Part shown: piece after piece, positions 25,299 to 35,476 of the stretch
Layout: each line of letters opens with the position of its first letter
How positions within the stretch are numbered: position 1 is the stretch's first letter
From: Deltaproteobacteria bacterium
Lineage (GTDB): Bacteria; Myxococcota; Myxococcia; Myxococcales; 40CM-4-68-19
Length of the DNA stretch: 62,755 nucleotides
Assembly (NCBI GenBank): GCA_005879315.1
Contig: VBLC01000076.1
Coordinates: forward strand, 1 to 62,755
Direction: 5' to 3'
Program-made: the position numbers and the translations under genes
The notes under the pieces: generated by a model
What the model was told of the DNA's origin: nothing
Seen by the model: the letters and a program-made list of their open reading frames with translations, nothing else
The model's database searches: none

Positions 25299-26090
25299 GT
25301 GCAAGGCATCGTGCGCATCGTCCACGCGGCGCGGACAGACGTCGGGATGAAGCGGGACAACAACGAGGACAACCTCCTCGTCTATCCCGAGCAGCACCTC
25401 TTCTGCGTTTTCGACGGGATGGGCGGCCACGCCGCTGGCGAGGTGGCGAGCGGCATCGCCGTGCGCGAGATCAAGGAATTCTTCGAGCTGACCGGCAAGG
25501 ATCCCGACGCCACCTGGCCCTTCAAGGACGACCGGGCCCGCACCTACGACGAGAACCGCCTGGTCACCGCCATCAAGCTCGCCAACGCGCGCATCATGGA
25601 GGCGAGCGAGCAGGACACCACCAAGAAGAACATGGGTACCACCTGCGTGACGCTGCTCTTCGGCGAGCGCAACGGCGAAGTGCGCGTGCTGGTGGCGCAC
25701 GCCGGGGACAGCCGCGGCTACCTCTTGCGGGACAACAAGCTCAAGCGCATCACCGTCGATCATTCGCTGGTCGAGGAATACCTGCGCATGGGCAAGATCA
25801 GCGAGGAGGAAGCGAAGAACTTCCCGCAGAAGAACATCATCCTCCGCGCCCTCGGACAGCAGCGCCAGGTCGACGTGGAGATCAACGCCCACGATCCGCG
25901 CCCCGGCGACCTCTTCATGCTCTGTTCCGACGGCCTCTCCGGAATGGTCGAGGACAAGTTCATGGAGTCGATCCTGCTCAAGCAGTCGGGAAACCTCGAG
26001 GCCTGCGCCAAGAAGCTGCTCGACACCGCCAACGCCAACGGCGGCGTGGACAACTCCACGGTGATCCTCGTTCGCTACGAAGGCGCCTGA
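25299..26090 (+). CDS. PP2C-type Ser/Thr protein phosphatase
   Basis: A 263-residue Stp1-like phosphatase that removes phosphate from Ser/Thr using two metal ions. All motifs are intact: GMKRDNNEDN near the N-terminus, FDGMGGH, GTTCVTLL, HAGDSRGYLLR, the VDHSLVEEYLRMGKISEEEA flap segment, CSDGLSGMV and GGVDNSTVILV. No transmembrane segment is present. GTG 25299 follows a promoter candidate. No Hanks-type kinase is adjacent, so its partner kinases are elsewhere; myxobacteria usually encode many. Confidence 0.93.
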   Translation: MQGIVRIVHAARTDVGMKRDNNEDNLLVYPEQHLFCVFDGMGGHAAGEVASGIAVREIKEFFELTGKDPDATWPFKDDRARTYDENRLVTAIKLANARIMEASEQDTTKKNMGTTCVTLLFGERNGEVRVLVAHAGDSRGYLLRDNKLKRITVDHSLVEEYLRMGKISEEEAKNFPQKNIILRALGQQRQVDVEINAHDPRPGDLFMLCSDGLSGMVEDKFMESILLKQSGNLEACAKKLLDTANANGGVDNSTVILVRYEGA

Positions 26091-26149
26091 CAGCCGCTCG
26101 CCTGCTCACGGTTGCGCGCAGTGGGGAGCGGTTCACAGCTTTGTCATCG

Positions 26150-26392
26150 ATGCTATCGCCGGTATGGATCGACGATGTCGATGCCGAAGCTGCCATCGCC
26201 GAGTCCAAGCGCCTTTGGGGTCCGGACGGCGCAGTTTCCTACGCCGATGAATACCCGCACTCTCGCTGTCTGGTAGGCGAGCTGAAGAGCGGCCGCTTCT
26301 GGATCCGCGGGCGCGGCTCGAGCTGGAAGGCGGCTTTCGCCGACGCGGAGGCGCGCAAGATCAAAGCGTCGCGCCGGCGGGCTGCGCACTGA
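26150..26392 (+). CDS. Small hypothetical protein
   Basis: An 80-residue protein starting MLSPVWIDDVD. It has a helix-rich acidic start (AEAAIAESKRLWGPDG), a middle with YADEYPHSRCLVGELKSGRFWIRGRG suggesting two beta strands, and a basic C-terminal helix (FADAEARKIKASRRRAAH). Codon use matches its neighbours and the composition is protein-like, so it is probably real, but I do not know its family. TTG 26141 is an alternative start. It follows the PP2C gene by 59 nt and overlaps the convergent mdtC by 32 nt. Confidence 0.55.
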   Translation: MLSPVWIDDVDAEAAIAESKRLWGPDGAVSYADEYPHSRCLVGELKSGRFWIRGRGSSWKAAFADAEARKIKASRRRAAH

Positions 26393-29300
26393 GCTCGCTC
26401 CGCCGCTTGTTGCGCGAGAGCTTGTCCATCGTGACGTAGATCACAGGCGTGGTGAAGAGCGTGAGCAGCTGCGAGATGAGCAGCCCGCCGACGATGGTGA
26501 TGCCGAGCGGCTGCCGCAGCTCCGCCCCGGTGCCGTGGCCGATGGCGAGCGGAACGCCGCCGAAGAGCGCCGCAAACGTCGTCATGAGAATTGGCCGGAA
26601 GCGCAAGAGCGAGGCCTGGTAGATCGCTTCCTTCGGCGTGAGACCCTGCTCGCGCTCCGCTTCGATGGCGAAGTCGATCATCATGATGGCGTTCTTCTTG
26701 ACGATGCCGATGAGGAGAATGATGCCGATCAGGGCGATGATGCTGAATTCCATCTTCACCAGAAGCAGCGCGAGCAGAGCGCCCACTCCCGCGGAAGGCA
26801 GCGTCGAGAGGATGGTGACCGGATGCACGTAGCTCTCGTAGAGCACGCCGAGCACGATGTAGACGGCGATGAGCGCGAACATGACCAGGAGCGGCTCGCT
26901 GGCGAGCGACTGCTGGAAGGCTTGCGCCGTGCCCTGGAAGGAGGCGCGGATGCTGGCCGGCAAGCCGATCTCGTGCTCGGCGCGGTGGATGGCGTCGACC
27001 GCCTGACCGAGCGCGATGCCGGGGGCGAGATTGAAGGAGAGCGTCACTGCAGGGAACTGTCCCTGATGATTGACGCTCAATGAGGTGGCGGCGGGCACGA
27101 CCCTGGCGATGGCCGAAAGAGGAACAGCCTCGCCGCTCGCACTGCGCAGGTAGAGCTGCCCGAGCGCATCGGGGTGATTCTGGTATTCCGGCTTCACCTC
27201 GAGGACGACGCGATATTGATTGAGCTGCGTGAAGACGGTCGCCACCTGCCGCTGCCCGTAGGCGTCATAGAGAGTGTCGTCGATCGACTGCGGCGAAATT
27301 CCCAGCCGCGCCGCCGTGTCGCGGTCGACCTCGACGGTCAGCTTCAGCCCGGCGGTCTGCTGGTCGGTGTTGACGTCGCGCAGCTCCGGTACCGAGCGCA
27401 GCTTCTGCAGCATCTTCGGCGACCACTGGGTCAGCTCGTCGAGGTTGGCGTCGACCAGCGTGTATTGATACTGGGTGCGCCCGATGCGCCCGCCCAGCCG
27501 CACGTCCTGGTTCGATTGCATGTAGAGGGCGATGCCGGGAATGCGCGCCAGCTGCGGCCGCAGCTCGTTGATGACCTGGTCGGCGCTCTTCTTCCGCTGC
27601 GGCAGCGGCTTGAGCTGCACGAAGACGGTGCCGGTGTTGCCCGCGCCGATGAAGGACATCATGTGATCGACGGCGGGATGGGCCATCACCACCGCATTGA
27701 TCGCTTCCTGGCGCGCGCGCAGCGCCGGGAAGGAGATGTCCTGCGGCGCCTCGGAGAAGCCGCTGATCTGCCCGGTGTCCTGCTGGGGGAAGAGTCCTTT
27801 GGGAATGACGATATAGAGGGTGACGCTGATGGCGATCGTCAAGATCGTCACGATCAGCATGACGAACTCGTGGTTCAAGACCCATTGTAATCCGCGATCA
27901 TAGAGACCGTGGAGGAAATTGAAGGCGCGTTCCAAGGCGCGAGAGAAGCGGCCGTGCCCGATCTCCTTCTCCGGACGCAAGAGGCGCGAGGCCATCATCG
28001 GCGTCAGCGTCAGGGAGACGAGGGCCGACATGGCGATGGCGATGCTCAAGGTGACGGCGAATTCGCGGAAGAGCCTGCCCACCATGCCGCCCATCAAGAG
28101 GATGGGGATGAAGACGGCCAGCAACGAGACGGTGATGGAGACGATGGTGAAGCCGATCTGCTTTGCGCCCTTGAAGGCGGCTTGCATCGGCGGATCGCCG
28201 GACTCGATGTAGCGCGCGATGTTCTCGGTCACCACGATGGCGTCGTCGACGACGAATCCGGTGGAGATGGTCAGCGCCATCAGCGAGAGATTGTCGAGGC
28301 TGTAGCCGCACAGATACATGGCACCGAAAGTGCCGATCAGGCTGAGCGGCACGGCGACGCTGGGGATGGCGGTGGCCCTGCCGCTGCGCAAGAAGAGGAA
28401 GACGACCAGCACCACCAGGCCCACGCTGATCAGCAGCGTCAGCTCCACGTCGGAGACCGAGGCGCGGATGGTTCCGCTGCGGTCGAGGACCACGCTGATG
28501 TCGACGGAGGGCGAGATGGCCCCGGAGAGCGAGGGCAAGAGCGCCTTGACCCGGTCGATCACGTCGATGATGTTCGCGCCAGGCTGGCGGCGGATGATCA
28601 TCAGCACCGCGCGCCGCCCGTCGGTCCAGGCGGCCACCCGCTCGTTCTCGACGCTGTCGACGACGTTGGCCACGTCCTGCAGGCGGACGGGCGCGCCGTT
28701 GCGATAGGCGAGGATCAGCGGCTTGAAGCCCTCGGCCTTGAAGAGCTGATCGTTGGCGGCGATCGATCGCGTCTGGACGGCGCCGCTGAGCGATCCCTTG
28801 GGCGAATCGAGGGTGGCGCGCGAGAGCACGGTGCGCACGTCCTCGAGCGACAGGCCCAGGCCTGCGAGCGCGCCAGGGTCGACCGAGACGCGCACGGCAG
28901 GCTGCTGGCCTCCTCCGATGAAGACCTGACCGACGCCCGACACCTGCGAGACCTTCTGCGCGAGAATCGTGTTGGCGACGTCGAAGATCTGACCCAGCGG
29001 CAGCGTCTTGGAAGTGAGCGAGAGGATGAGGATGGGCGCGTCGGCGGGATTGACCTTGCGGTAGTTGGGCCGGTTCGGCAGCCCGGGGGGAAGGTCGCCG
29101 CCGGCTGCGTTCATCGCGGCCTGCACGTCGCGCGCGGCGGAATCGACGTCGCGATCGAGGTCGAACTGCAGGGTCAGGCTGGTCTGGCCGAGCGTGCTGC
29201 TGGAGGTGATCTCGCTGATGCCGGCGATGCGGCCGAAACGGCGCTCGAGCGGCGTGGCCACGGCCGAGGCCATCGTCTCGGGGCTCGCGCCGGGAAGGCC

Positions 29301-29447
29301 GGCGCTGACGTTGATGGTCGGATTGTCGGTGCGCGGCAGCGGCGCGACCGGCAGCTGAGTGAACCCGGCGCTTCCCGCCAGCACCACCGCGAGCGCGAGC
29401 AGCGTGGTCGCGACCGGCCGGCGGATGAAAGGCGCGGAGAAATTCAT
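26361..29447 (-). CDS. mdtC: RND multidrug efflux permease MdtC
   Basis: A 1028-residue inner-membrane RND pump subunit, collinear with E. coli MdtC: same N-terminus (FIRRPVATTLLALAVV, LPVAPLPRTDNPTINVSAGLPGASPETMASAVATPLERRFGRIAG). The proton-relay Asp pair is in TGFVVDDAIVVTEN, and IVKKNAIMMIDFA marks the later helices. MdtB and MdtC form a mixed trimer that exports bile salts, novobiocin and other drugs through TolC. It is the last gene of the operon; its ATG overlaps the mdtB stop by 4 nt. Confidence 0.94.
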   Translation of the reverse strand: MNFSAPFIRRPVATTLLALAVVLAGSAGFTQLPVAPLPRTDNPTINVSAGLPGASPETMASAVATPLERRFGRIAGISEITSSSTLGQTSLTLQFDLDRDVDSAARDVQAAMNAAGGDLPPGLPNRPNYRKVNPADAPILILSLTSKTLPLGQIFDVANTILAQKVSQVSGVGQVFIGGGQQPAVRVSVDPGALAGLGLSLEDVRTVLSRATLDSPKGSLSGAVQTRSIAANDQLFKAEGFKPLILAYRNGAPVRLQDVANVVDSVENERVAAWTDGRRAVLMIIRRQPGANIIDVIDRVKALLPSLSGAISPSVDISVVLDRSGTIRASVSDVELTLLISVGLVVLVVFLFLRSGRATAIPSVAVPLSLIGTFGAMYLCGYSLDNLSLMALTISTGFVVDDAIVVTENIARYIESGDPPMQAAFKGAKQIGFTIVSITVSLLAVFIPILLMGGMVGRLFREFAVTLSIAIAMSALVSLTLTPMMASRLLRPEKEIGHGRFSRALERAFNFLHGLYDRGLQWVLNHEFVMLIVTILTIAISVTLYIVIPKGLFPQQDTGQISGFSEAPQDISFPALRARQEAINAVVMAHPAVDHMMSFIGAGNTGTVFVQLKPLPQRKKSADQVINELRPQLARIPGIALYMQSNQDVRLGGRIGRTQYQYTLVDANLDELTQWSPKMLQKLRSVPELRDVNTDQQTAGLKLTVEVDRDTAARLGISPQSIDDTLYDAYGQRQVATVFTQLNQYRVVLEVKPEYQNHPDALGQLYLRSASGEAVPLSAIARVVPAATSLSVNHQGQFPAVTLSFNLAPGIALGQAVDAIHRAEHEIGLPASIRASFQGTAQAFQQSLASEPLLVMFALIAVYIVLGVLYESYVHPVTILSTLPSAGVGALLALLLVKMEFSIIALIGIILLIGIVKKNAIMMIDFAIEAEREQGLTPKEAIYQASLLRFRPILMTTFAALFGGVPLAIGHGTGAELRQPLGITIVGGLLISQLLTLFTTPVIYVTMDKLSRNKRRSELSAQPAGATL

Positions 29448-32400
29448 GTGGCAGGGACCGGGGCGGGCTTGCGCCGCAGCCAGGCGCCGAGGCGGCCCAT
29501 GTAGAGATAGATGACCGGCGTCGTATAGAGCGTGAGCACCTGCGAGATGAGCAGCCCGCCGACGATGCTGATCCCCAGCGGCTGGCGCAATTCGGAGCCG
29601 GTGCCGCTGCCGAAAGCGAGCGGGATGCCGCCGAGGAGCGCCGCCATGGTGGTCATCATGATCGGCCGGAAGCGCAACAGGCAGGCCTGGAAGATGGCCT
29701 CGCGAGGCGAGCGGCCCTGATCGCGTTCCGCCTCGAGCGCGAAGTCGATCATCATGATGGCATTCTTCTTGACGATGCCGATCAAGAGGATGATTCCGAT
29801 CAGGGCGATGATGCTGAAGGAATGGCGCGTGAGCATGAGGGCGAGCAGCGCGCCGACGCCGGCCGAAGGCAGCGTCGAGAGGATGGTGACCGGATGGATA
29901 TAGCTCTCATAGAGGACGCCGAGGACGATGTAGACGGTGAGCAGCGCCGCGAGAATGAGGATGGGCTCGCTCGCCAACGACTCGCTGAAGGCCTGCGCCG
30001 TGCCCGAGAAACCGGCGCGGACCCCGGGCGGCAGGCCCATTTCCGCTTCCACTTTGGAGATGGCGTCGACCGCCTCGCCCAGCGCCACTCCGGGAGCGAG
30101 ATTGAAGGAGAGCGTGACGGCCGGGAATTGTCCCTGATGATTGATGGAGAGCGGCGACTGCGCCTGCTCGAAATGGGCGAAGGCCGAGAGCGGCACCTGA
30201 TCTCCCGTCGATGATTTCAGATAGAGGCGCTTCAATGCCTCGGGGTTTTCCTGATCTTCGGGCCGCACTTCGAGGATCACGCGATACTGGTTCAATTGCG
30301 TGAAGATCGTCGACACCTGCCGCTGCCCGAAGGCGTCGTAGAGCGCGTCGTCGATCGACTGTGGCAGGATCCCCAGCCGGGCCGCAGTGTCGCGGTCGAT
30401 GTCGAGCTTCTCCTGCAGCCCTGCCGTCTGCTGGTCGCTGGCCACGTCGCGCAGCTGCGGCAGCTGCTGCAGCTTGTCCACGACCTTGGGCCCCCACTCG
30501 GCCAGCTCGCGCGGATCGGCGTCCTCCAGCGTGTATTGATACTGGGTGCGGCTGAGGCGGCTCTCGATCTGCAGATCCTGCACCGGCTGCAGGAAGATCT
30601 GGATCCCCTCCACCTGCTGCAGCTTCGGCTGCAGGCGCGCGATGATCTCCTGCGCGCTCTCGCTGCGCTGGTCGCGAGGCTGGAGCGCGATGGAGAGGCG
30701 CCCGCTGTTGCTCGTCTGGTTGGTTCCGTCGGCGCCGATGAACGAAGCGACGGTGGCGACCGCCGGATCCTGGAGCACGACGTCGGCGAGCGCGCGCTGG
30801 CGATCCATCATGCGCGCGAAGGAGGCGTCGGGCGCGCCTTCGGTGACGCCGATGAGGAGGCCGGTGTCTTGCTGGGGAAAGAATCCTTTGGGAATGACGA
30901 AGGCGAGCAGCAGCGTGAAGAGCAGCGTGGCCAGCGTCACCAGCAGCGTCGTGCGCTGGTGGTCGAGCACCCATTCCAGCCCGCGCTGGTAGATGCGCAC
31001 CATCCGTTCCCACATCCGCTCGGTCCAGCGCTGGAAGCGGCCCTCCTTCTCTTCGCCGTGGGGCTTGAGCATGTGGGCGCACATCATCGCGGTCAGCGTG
31101 AGAGAGAGGATGGCGGAGACGCCGATGGCGATGCTGAGCGTGACGGCGAACTCGCGGAAGAGCCGGCCGATGATCCCCCCCATGAAGAGCAGGGGAATCA
31201 AGACGGCCACCAGCGAGACCGTCAAGGAGACGATGGTGAATCCGATCTGCTTGGCGCCTTTCAACGCCGCCTCGAACGGCGGGTCGCCCTCCTCGATGAA
31301 GCGGGAGATGTTCTCGATCATCACGATGGCGTCGTCGACCACGAAGCCGGTGGAGATGGTGAGCGCCATCAACGACAGGTTGTTCAGGCTGTAGCCGCAC
31401 AGGTACATCAATCCGAAGGTTCCCAGGAGCGACAAGGGAACGGCGATGCCGGGGATGAGGGTGGCGCGCAGCGAGCGGAGAAAGACATAGATGACCGCCA
31501 CCACCAGGAAGATGGTCAGGAGCAGCGTGAACTGGACGTCGCGCACCGAGGCGCGCACCGTCTCGGTCCGGTCGGCGAGGATGTTCATGTCGATCCCTTG
31601 AGACAGCGTCGCCTTCAGCTGTGGCAAGAGGGCCTTCACCCGATCGGCCGTCTGGATGACGTTGGCCCCCGGCTGCCGCTGGACGTTGAGGATGATGGCG
31701 CGCTGCTGGCCGGCCCAGCCGGCGAGCTGCGCGTTCTCCACGCCGTCGATCACCTCGCTGACCTCGTCGAGGCGGACGGGCGAGCCGTTCTTGTAGGCGA
31801 TGACGAGCGGCCTGAAAGAGGCGGCCTTCCCCAGCTGGTCGTTGGTGGCCAGCATGAAATCCTGCCGCGGCCCATCGAGGTTGCCTTTGGGCTGATTGAC
31901 GTTGGCCTGCGCGAGGACGGCGCGCACGTCTTCCAGCGTCAGCCCTGTCCCGGCCAGAGCTTCGGGATCGACCTGCACGCGCACGGCCGGCTTCTGGCCG
32001 CCATTGATCGTCACCAGGCCCACGCCGAGAACCTGCGAGATCTTCTGCGCCAGGATGGAGTCGGCGGCGTCGTCCACCTGATCGAGCGGCAGCGTGTGCG
32101 AGCTGACGCTGAGGGTGAGGATGGGCGTGTCGGCGGGATTGCTCTTGCTGTAAGTGGGCGGCGCGGGAAGGGTGCGGGGCAAGAGGTTGGAGGCGGCGTT
32201 GATGGCCGCCTGCACGTCCTGCTCGGCAGCGTCGATGTTCCGCTCCAGCTCGAACTGCAGGGTGATCTGGGAGGTGCCGAAGCTCGAGACCGAGGTCATC
32301 TGCTGCAGCGCCGGCATCTGCCCGAACTGCCGCTCGAGCGGCGTGGTGACGGCCGAGGCCATCGTGTCCGGGCTCGCTCCGGGGAGCAGCGTCGAGACGA

Positions 32401-32536
32401 CGATGGTGGGGTAATCGACCTGCGGCAGCGCCGAGACCGGAAGCTGTCGATAGCCGGCGATGCCCGCGAGCAGCAGTCCTACGGTGAGCAGCGAAGTGGC
32501 GACCGGCCGCCGGATGAACGGCTCGGAGATGCTCAC
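29444..32536 (-). CDS. mdtB: RND multidrug efflux permease MdtB
   Basis: A 1030-residue RND pump subunit collinear with E. coli MdtB (LPVSALPQVDYPTIVVSTLLPGASPD, TTPLERQFGQMPALQQM, GVGLVTINGGQKPAVRV). The relay pair is in TGFVVDDAIVMIEN. It differs enough from the downstream MdtC to be the partner rather than a recent duplicate. It works as the heteromeric MdtB2C pump in the inner membrane. Overlaps of 4 nt link it to mdtA upstream and mdtC downstream. Confidence 0.94.
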   Translation of the reverse strand: MSISEPFIRRPVATSLLTVGLLLAGIAGYRQLPVSALPQVDYPTIVVSTLLPGASPDTMASAVTTPLERQFGQMPALQQMTSVSSFGTSQITLQFELERNIDAAEQDVQAAINAASNLLPRTLPAPPTYSKSNPADTPILTLSVSSHTLPLDQVDDAADSILAQKISQVLGVGLVTINGGQKPAVRVQVDPEALAGTGLTLEDVRAVLAQANVNQPKGNLDGPRQDFMLATNDQLGKAASFRPLVIAYKNGSPVRLDEVSEVIDGVENAQLAGWAGQQRAIILNVQRQPGANVIQTADRVKALLPQLKATLSQGIDMNILADRTETVRASVRDVQFTLLLTIFLVVAVIYVFLRSLRATLIPGIAVPLSLLGTFGLMYLCGYSLNNLSLMALTISTGFVVDDAIVMIENISRFIEEGDPPFEAALKGAKQIGFTIVSLTVSLVAVLIPLLFMGGIIGRLFREFAVTLSIAIGVSAILSLTLTAMMCAHMLKPHGEEKEGRFQRWTERMWERMVRIYQRGLEWVLDHQRTTLLVTLATLLFTLLLAFVIPKGFFPQQDTGLLIGVTEGAPDASFARMMDRQRALADVVLQDPAVATVASFIGADGTNQTSNSGRLSIALQPRDQRSESAQEIIARLQPKLQQVEGIQIFLQPVQDLQIESRLSRTQYQYTLEDADPRELAEWGPKVVDKLQQLPQLRDVASDQQTAGLQEKLDIDRDTAARLGILPQSIDDALYDAFGQRQVSTIFTQLNQYRVILEVRPEDQENPEALKRLYLKSSTGDQVPLSAFAHFEQAQSPLSINHQGQFPAVTLSFNLAPGVALGEAVDAISKVEAEMGLPPGVRAGFSGTAQAFSESLASEPILILAALLTVYIVLGVLYESYIHPVTILSTLPSAGVGALLALMLTRHSFSIIALIGIILLIGIVKKNAIMMIDFALEAERDQGRSPREAIFQACLLRFRPIMMTTMAALLGGIPLAFGSGTGSELRQPLGISIVGGLLISQVLTLYTTPVIYLYMGRLGAWLRRKPAPVPAT

Positions 32537-33732
32537 GGCCTCGGTCCCGCCGGAGCGCGGCCCATCTCGCGCGCCGGTTGCGCCGGGCCGCCCTGCGGTC
32601 GCGCCGCCACTTTTGCGCCGGGCCGCAGCTGGCTCTGGCCGTCGACGACGACCTGCTCGCCCTGCTGCAGCCCGCGCGCGACGATGGCGAGATCGCCCTG
32701 GCTCAGCTCGACCTCGATGGGGCGCGCCGAGACCGTCTGGTCGGGAGCGATGACGTAGGCAAACGTTCCCTCCGGCCCGCGCTGCGGCACGGTGGCCGGC
32801 ACGACCAGCGCTTCCCTGCGGGTGGTCAAGAGCAGGCGCGCCTTGACGAACTGGCTCGGCCAGAGCAGCCGCTGCGGATTGGGAAAGAACGCCTTCAGCC
32901 GCATGGTGGAAGTGGCGGCATTGATCTGGTTGTCGACCAGCGCCAGCTGCCCGGCGGAGAGTCTGGTGGCTCCGTCGCGGCTCCAGGCCTCGACTTGCAG
33001 CGGCCCTTTGGCGAGCTCGTTCATCACCCGCGGGAGATCGTCCTGCGGGAGGCTGAAGAGAACCGCGATTGGATCGAGCTGGGTGATGAGCACCAGCCCA
33101 TTCACGTCGGTAGCGCGGACGAGGTTTCCCGGATCGACCTGGCGCACGCCGGTGACGCCGTCGATGGGTGAGCGGATGCTGGCGTAGTCGAGGTTGAGGC
33201 GCGCCGAGTCGATCTGCGCGCGATCCAGCTGCACCGCGCCCTCCAGCTGGCCGACCAGCGAGGCCTGATCGTCGGCCTGCTGCTGGGCGATGAGCTTTCG
33301 CTGCGCCAGCCCCCGGTACCGTTCGAGATTGAGGCGCGCGCCCTTCAGCTGCGCCTCGTCGCGCGAGAGCGCGCCCTCCGCCTGGTGCAGCTGGTTGAGG
33401 AAGGGCCGCGGATCGATGCGCGCGATCAGCTCGCCTCTTTGCACCGCCTGCCCTTCGGTGAAGAGCACCACATCGAGGCGGCCGTCGACCTGCGAGCGCG
33501 CCGTCACCGTCTTGAAGGCGACCACGTTGCCCAGCCCGTCGAGATAGATGGGCACGTCGCGCTTCTGCACCTGCGCCGCCGTCACCGGCACGGGCCGCTG
33601 CGCCGCCTGCTGTGCGCTCGCCGCGGTCGCCGCCGCCTGCTGGGTGCTGCGCCGGTGGACGAAGAAGGCGATGCCGGCGATGAGGACCACCGCCGCCAGA
33701 AGGAGGATCAGCCGCCGATCGCGCATGCTCAC
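32533..33732 (-). CDS. mdtA: RND efflux periplasmic adaptor MdtA
   Basis: A 399-residue membrane-fusion protein. One N-terminal anchor helix (LILLLAAVVLIAGIAFFV) is followed by a Gln/Ala-rich stretch, the lipoyl-like halves around DGLGNVVAFKTVTARSQVDGRL and RSPIDGVTGVRQVDPGNLV, an alpha-helical hairpin (about 115-180), a beta-barrel domain and a Gly/Pro-rich tail. It bridges MdtBC to the TolC-like channel. Start ATG 33732 overlaps the tolC stop; the stop overlaps the mdtB start. Confidence 0.93.
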   Translation of the reverse strand: MSMRDRRLILLLAAVVLIAGIAFFVHRRSTQQAAATAASAQQAAQRPVPVTAAQVQKRDVPIYLDGLGNVVAFKTVTARSQVDGRLDVVLFTEGQAVQRGELIARIDPRPFLNQLHQAEGALSRDEAQLKGARLNLERYRGLAQRKLIAQQQADDQASLVGQLEGAVQLDRAQIDSARLNLDYASIRSPIDGVTGVRQVDPGNLVRATDVNGLVLITQLDPIAVLFSLPQDDLPRVMNELAKGPLQVEAWSRDGATRLSAGQLALVDNQINAATSTMRLKAFFPNPQRLLWPSQFVKARLLLTTRREALVVPATVPQRGPEGTFAYVIAPDQTVSARPIEVELSQGDLAIVARGLQQGEQVVVDGQSQLRPGAKVAARPQGGPAQPAREMGRAPAGPRP

Positions 33733-35018
33733 TCCCGCCCGAGCGCGTGCAAGAGCTGCGCGCGCGCCGTGGCCAGTCTGTCGTCCGCCTGCACCGCCTG
33801 GGCCGCGGCGCTGGTCAGCGCCACCTGCGCGTCGCCCAGCTCGATCACGCTGCCTACTCCCGTTTCGTACCGGCCTTCGGCGAGGCGAAGGCGCTCCCGC
33901 GCGTTGATCAGCGCCTCCTGGGCCGCGCCGACCGATTCCCTGGCGGCGCGCACCGCCAGCCGCGCTTGATCGAGATCGAGGCGGATCTGCTGCCTCAAGA
34001 TGTCGAGCTGCGCCACTGCCCCTGCCGCGTTCGCTTCCGCCTCGCGGACCTGCGCGCGGGTGAGGCCGCCCTGGAAGAGATTCCAGGAGAGCGTCAGGCC
34101 CGCGCTCGCGTTCCAGCCCAGCTGGCTGATGGAGGTGCCGCCCTGGGTGAAGCCGAGAGTCGCCGCCAGGGACGGGCCGTACTGTCCTTCGATCGACGAG
34201 GCGGTCAGCTGCTGGGCGCGCACCTGCTGCTCGAGCGAGGCCACTTCCGGCCGCGCCTTCAGCGCTTCCTCCAAGAGCGGCGGCAGCTCGGCCTCCTCGC
34301 CCTTGATGGGCGGGAGCGCCTCGTCGGCGATGTCGTAATCGACGGGTCCCTCGATGCCCATCGCCTGGTTCAACTGCGCCTTCGCGGTCAGGTAGGTGTT
34401 CTCGGCGTTGATCAGCGTCACCCGGGCGTTCGCGCTGTCGGTGCGGGCCTGCGCCAGATCGATGTCGGGCCGCGTGCCGGCGCCGACGAAGGCCTCGATC
34501 TGCTCCAGGTGCTTGTTGAAGTTGTCCAGCGAATCGCGCGCCACCTTCACCAGCGAGCGGCTGGCGCGGGCGGCGAAGTACGCGGAGCGGACGTTGAAGC
34601 CGACGAGCAGCGCGGTCGCCCGCTCGCTGCTCACGCTCGACTCTTCCTGAGCGCGGGCCGCGCGCCAGCGGTTGGGCGCCGCACCGAAGTCCCAGAGAAG
34701 CTGCGAGGCCGAGATGTTGCCGGAGAAAAAGTTGTAGAGGCTGAAGCTCGAGTTGGTGTCGGTGTTGAAAGTCCGTGGCGCCGATCCCGGCCGATTGATG
34801 AAGTTCGCGGTGGTGCGTTGATAGCTCGCCGTGGCGGTGAGCTGCGGCAAGAGCGCAGCGAAGGCCTCGCTCGAGCGCGCCCCGGCAGCGCCGGTTGCCG
34901 CGCGCGCCTGCCGGAGTTGTGGCTGCCGCTCGCGCGCCGTCCTCAGCGCCTCCTCGAGAGTGAGGACGCGCGGCCCGGCTGCCTGGCCGAGCAGGGCAAG
35001 GGCGAGAGCGAAGATCAT
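33729..35018 (-). CDS. TolC family outer-membrane efflux channel
   Basis: A 429-residue outer membrane factor. It has a short signal peptide (ending near GQAAG) and two internally repeated OEP domains with long helices (LTLEEALRTARERQPQLRQARAATG... and later AQLDILRQQIRLDLDQARLAVRAA). In the trimer these form a beta-barrel and periplasmic tunnel. It is the exit duct for the MdtABC pump encoded just downstream. The ATG at 35018 overlaps the marR stop by 4 nt. The leader is unusually short. Confidence 0.9.
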   Translation of the reverse strand: MIFALALALLGQAAGPRVLTLEEALRTARERQPQLRQARAATGAAGARSSEAFAALLPQLTATASYQRTTANFINRPGSAPRTFNTDTNSSFSLYNFFSGNISASQLLWDFGAAPNRWRAARAQEESSVSSERATALLVGFNVRSAYFAARASRSLVKVARDSLDNFNKHLEQIEAFVGAGTRPDIDLAQARTDSANARVTLINAENTYLTAKAQLNQAMGIEGPVDYDIADEALPPIKGEEAELPPLLEEALKARPEVASLEQQVRAQQLTASSIEGQYGPSLAATLGFTQGGTSISQLGWNASAGLTLSWNLFQGGLTRAQVREAEANAAGAVAQLDILRQQIRLDLDQARLAVRAARESVGAAQEALINARERLRLAEGRYETGVGSVIELGDAQVALTSAAAQAVQADDRLATARAQLLHALGRE

Positions 35019-35476
35019 CCCGTCACCCGATGCGCAGGGGCTTCTTCCGCGAAGGCTTCCAGATTGCCGATCAACTTGCGCAAGAGAGCGCGCAACATCT
35101 CCTGCTCGCGCTGCGACATCCCCTGCACCGAGGCGGCGCGCACCGCCGTGGCGATCGGTTCGATGCGCTCGACCAGCTTCGCTCCGGGGGCGGTGAGCGC
35201 GATGCGCAGGGCGCGCCGATCGTCCGGGTCGGGCTGGACGCGCAAGTAGCCGCGCTCCTCCAGGGCCACGGCGACCCGCGAGGCGGTCGGGGCATCGAGC
35301 CGCTGCCGCCTGGCGAGCTCGCCCAAGGTCGCGCCCGGCAGATCGCGGGCGGCGTAGAGGAACCAGAACTGTCCCGGTGTCAGCTGCAGATGGCGCGCAT
35401 GGCGGAGCACCGCCATCTTCAGCCCGCGGCGGGCGGCGGCGATGAGCAGTCCGAGCGGCTCCTGCGGAGGCGACAT
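35015..35476 (-). CDS. MarR family transcriptional regulator
   Basis: A 153-residue winged-helix regulator starting MSPPQEPLG. Features are the N-terminal helix, LTPGQFWFLYAARDLPGATLGELARRQRLDAPTASRVAVALEERGYL (the recognition HTH) and the wing RVQPDPDDRRALRIALT with the family-defining D-x-R-R. MarR proteins usually repress efflux genes and release on binding phenolic ligands. It is first in the tolC-mdtABC operon, so autoregulation of the pump is expected. TTG 35488 is an upstream alternative, but it would place the start inside the operator-like dyad. Confidence 0.93.
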   Translation of the reverse strand: MSPPQEPLGLLIAAARRGLKMAVLRHARHLQLTPGQFWFLYAARDLPGATLGELARRQRLDAPTASRVAVALEERGYLRVQPDPDDRRALRIALTAPGAKLVERIEPIATAVRAASVQGMSQREQEMLRALLRKLIGNLEAFAEEAPAHRVTG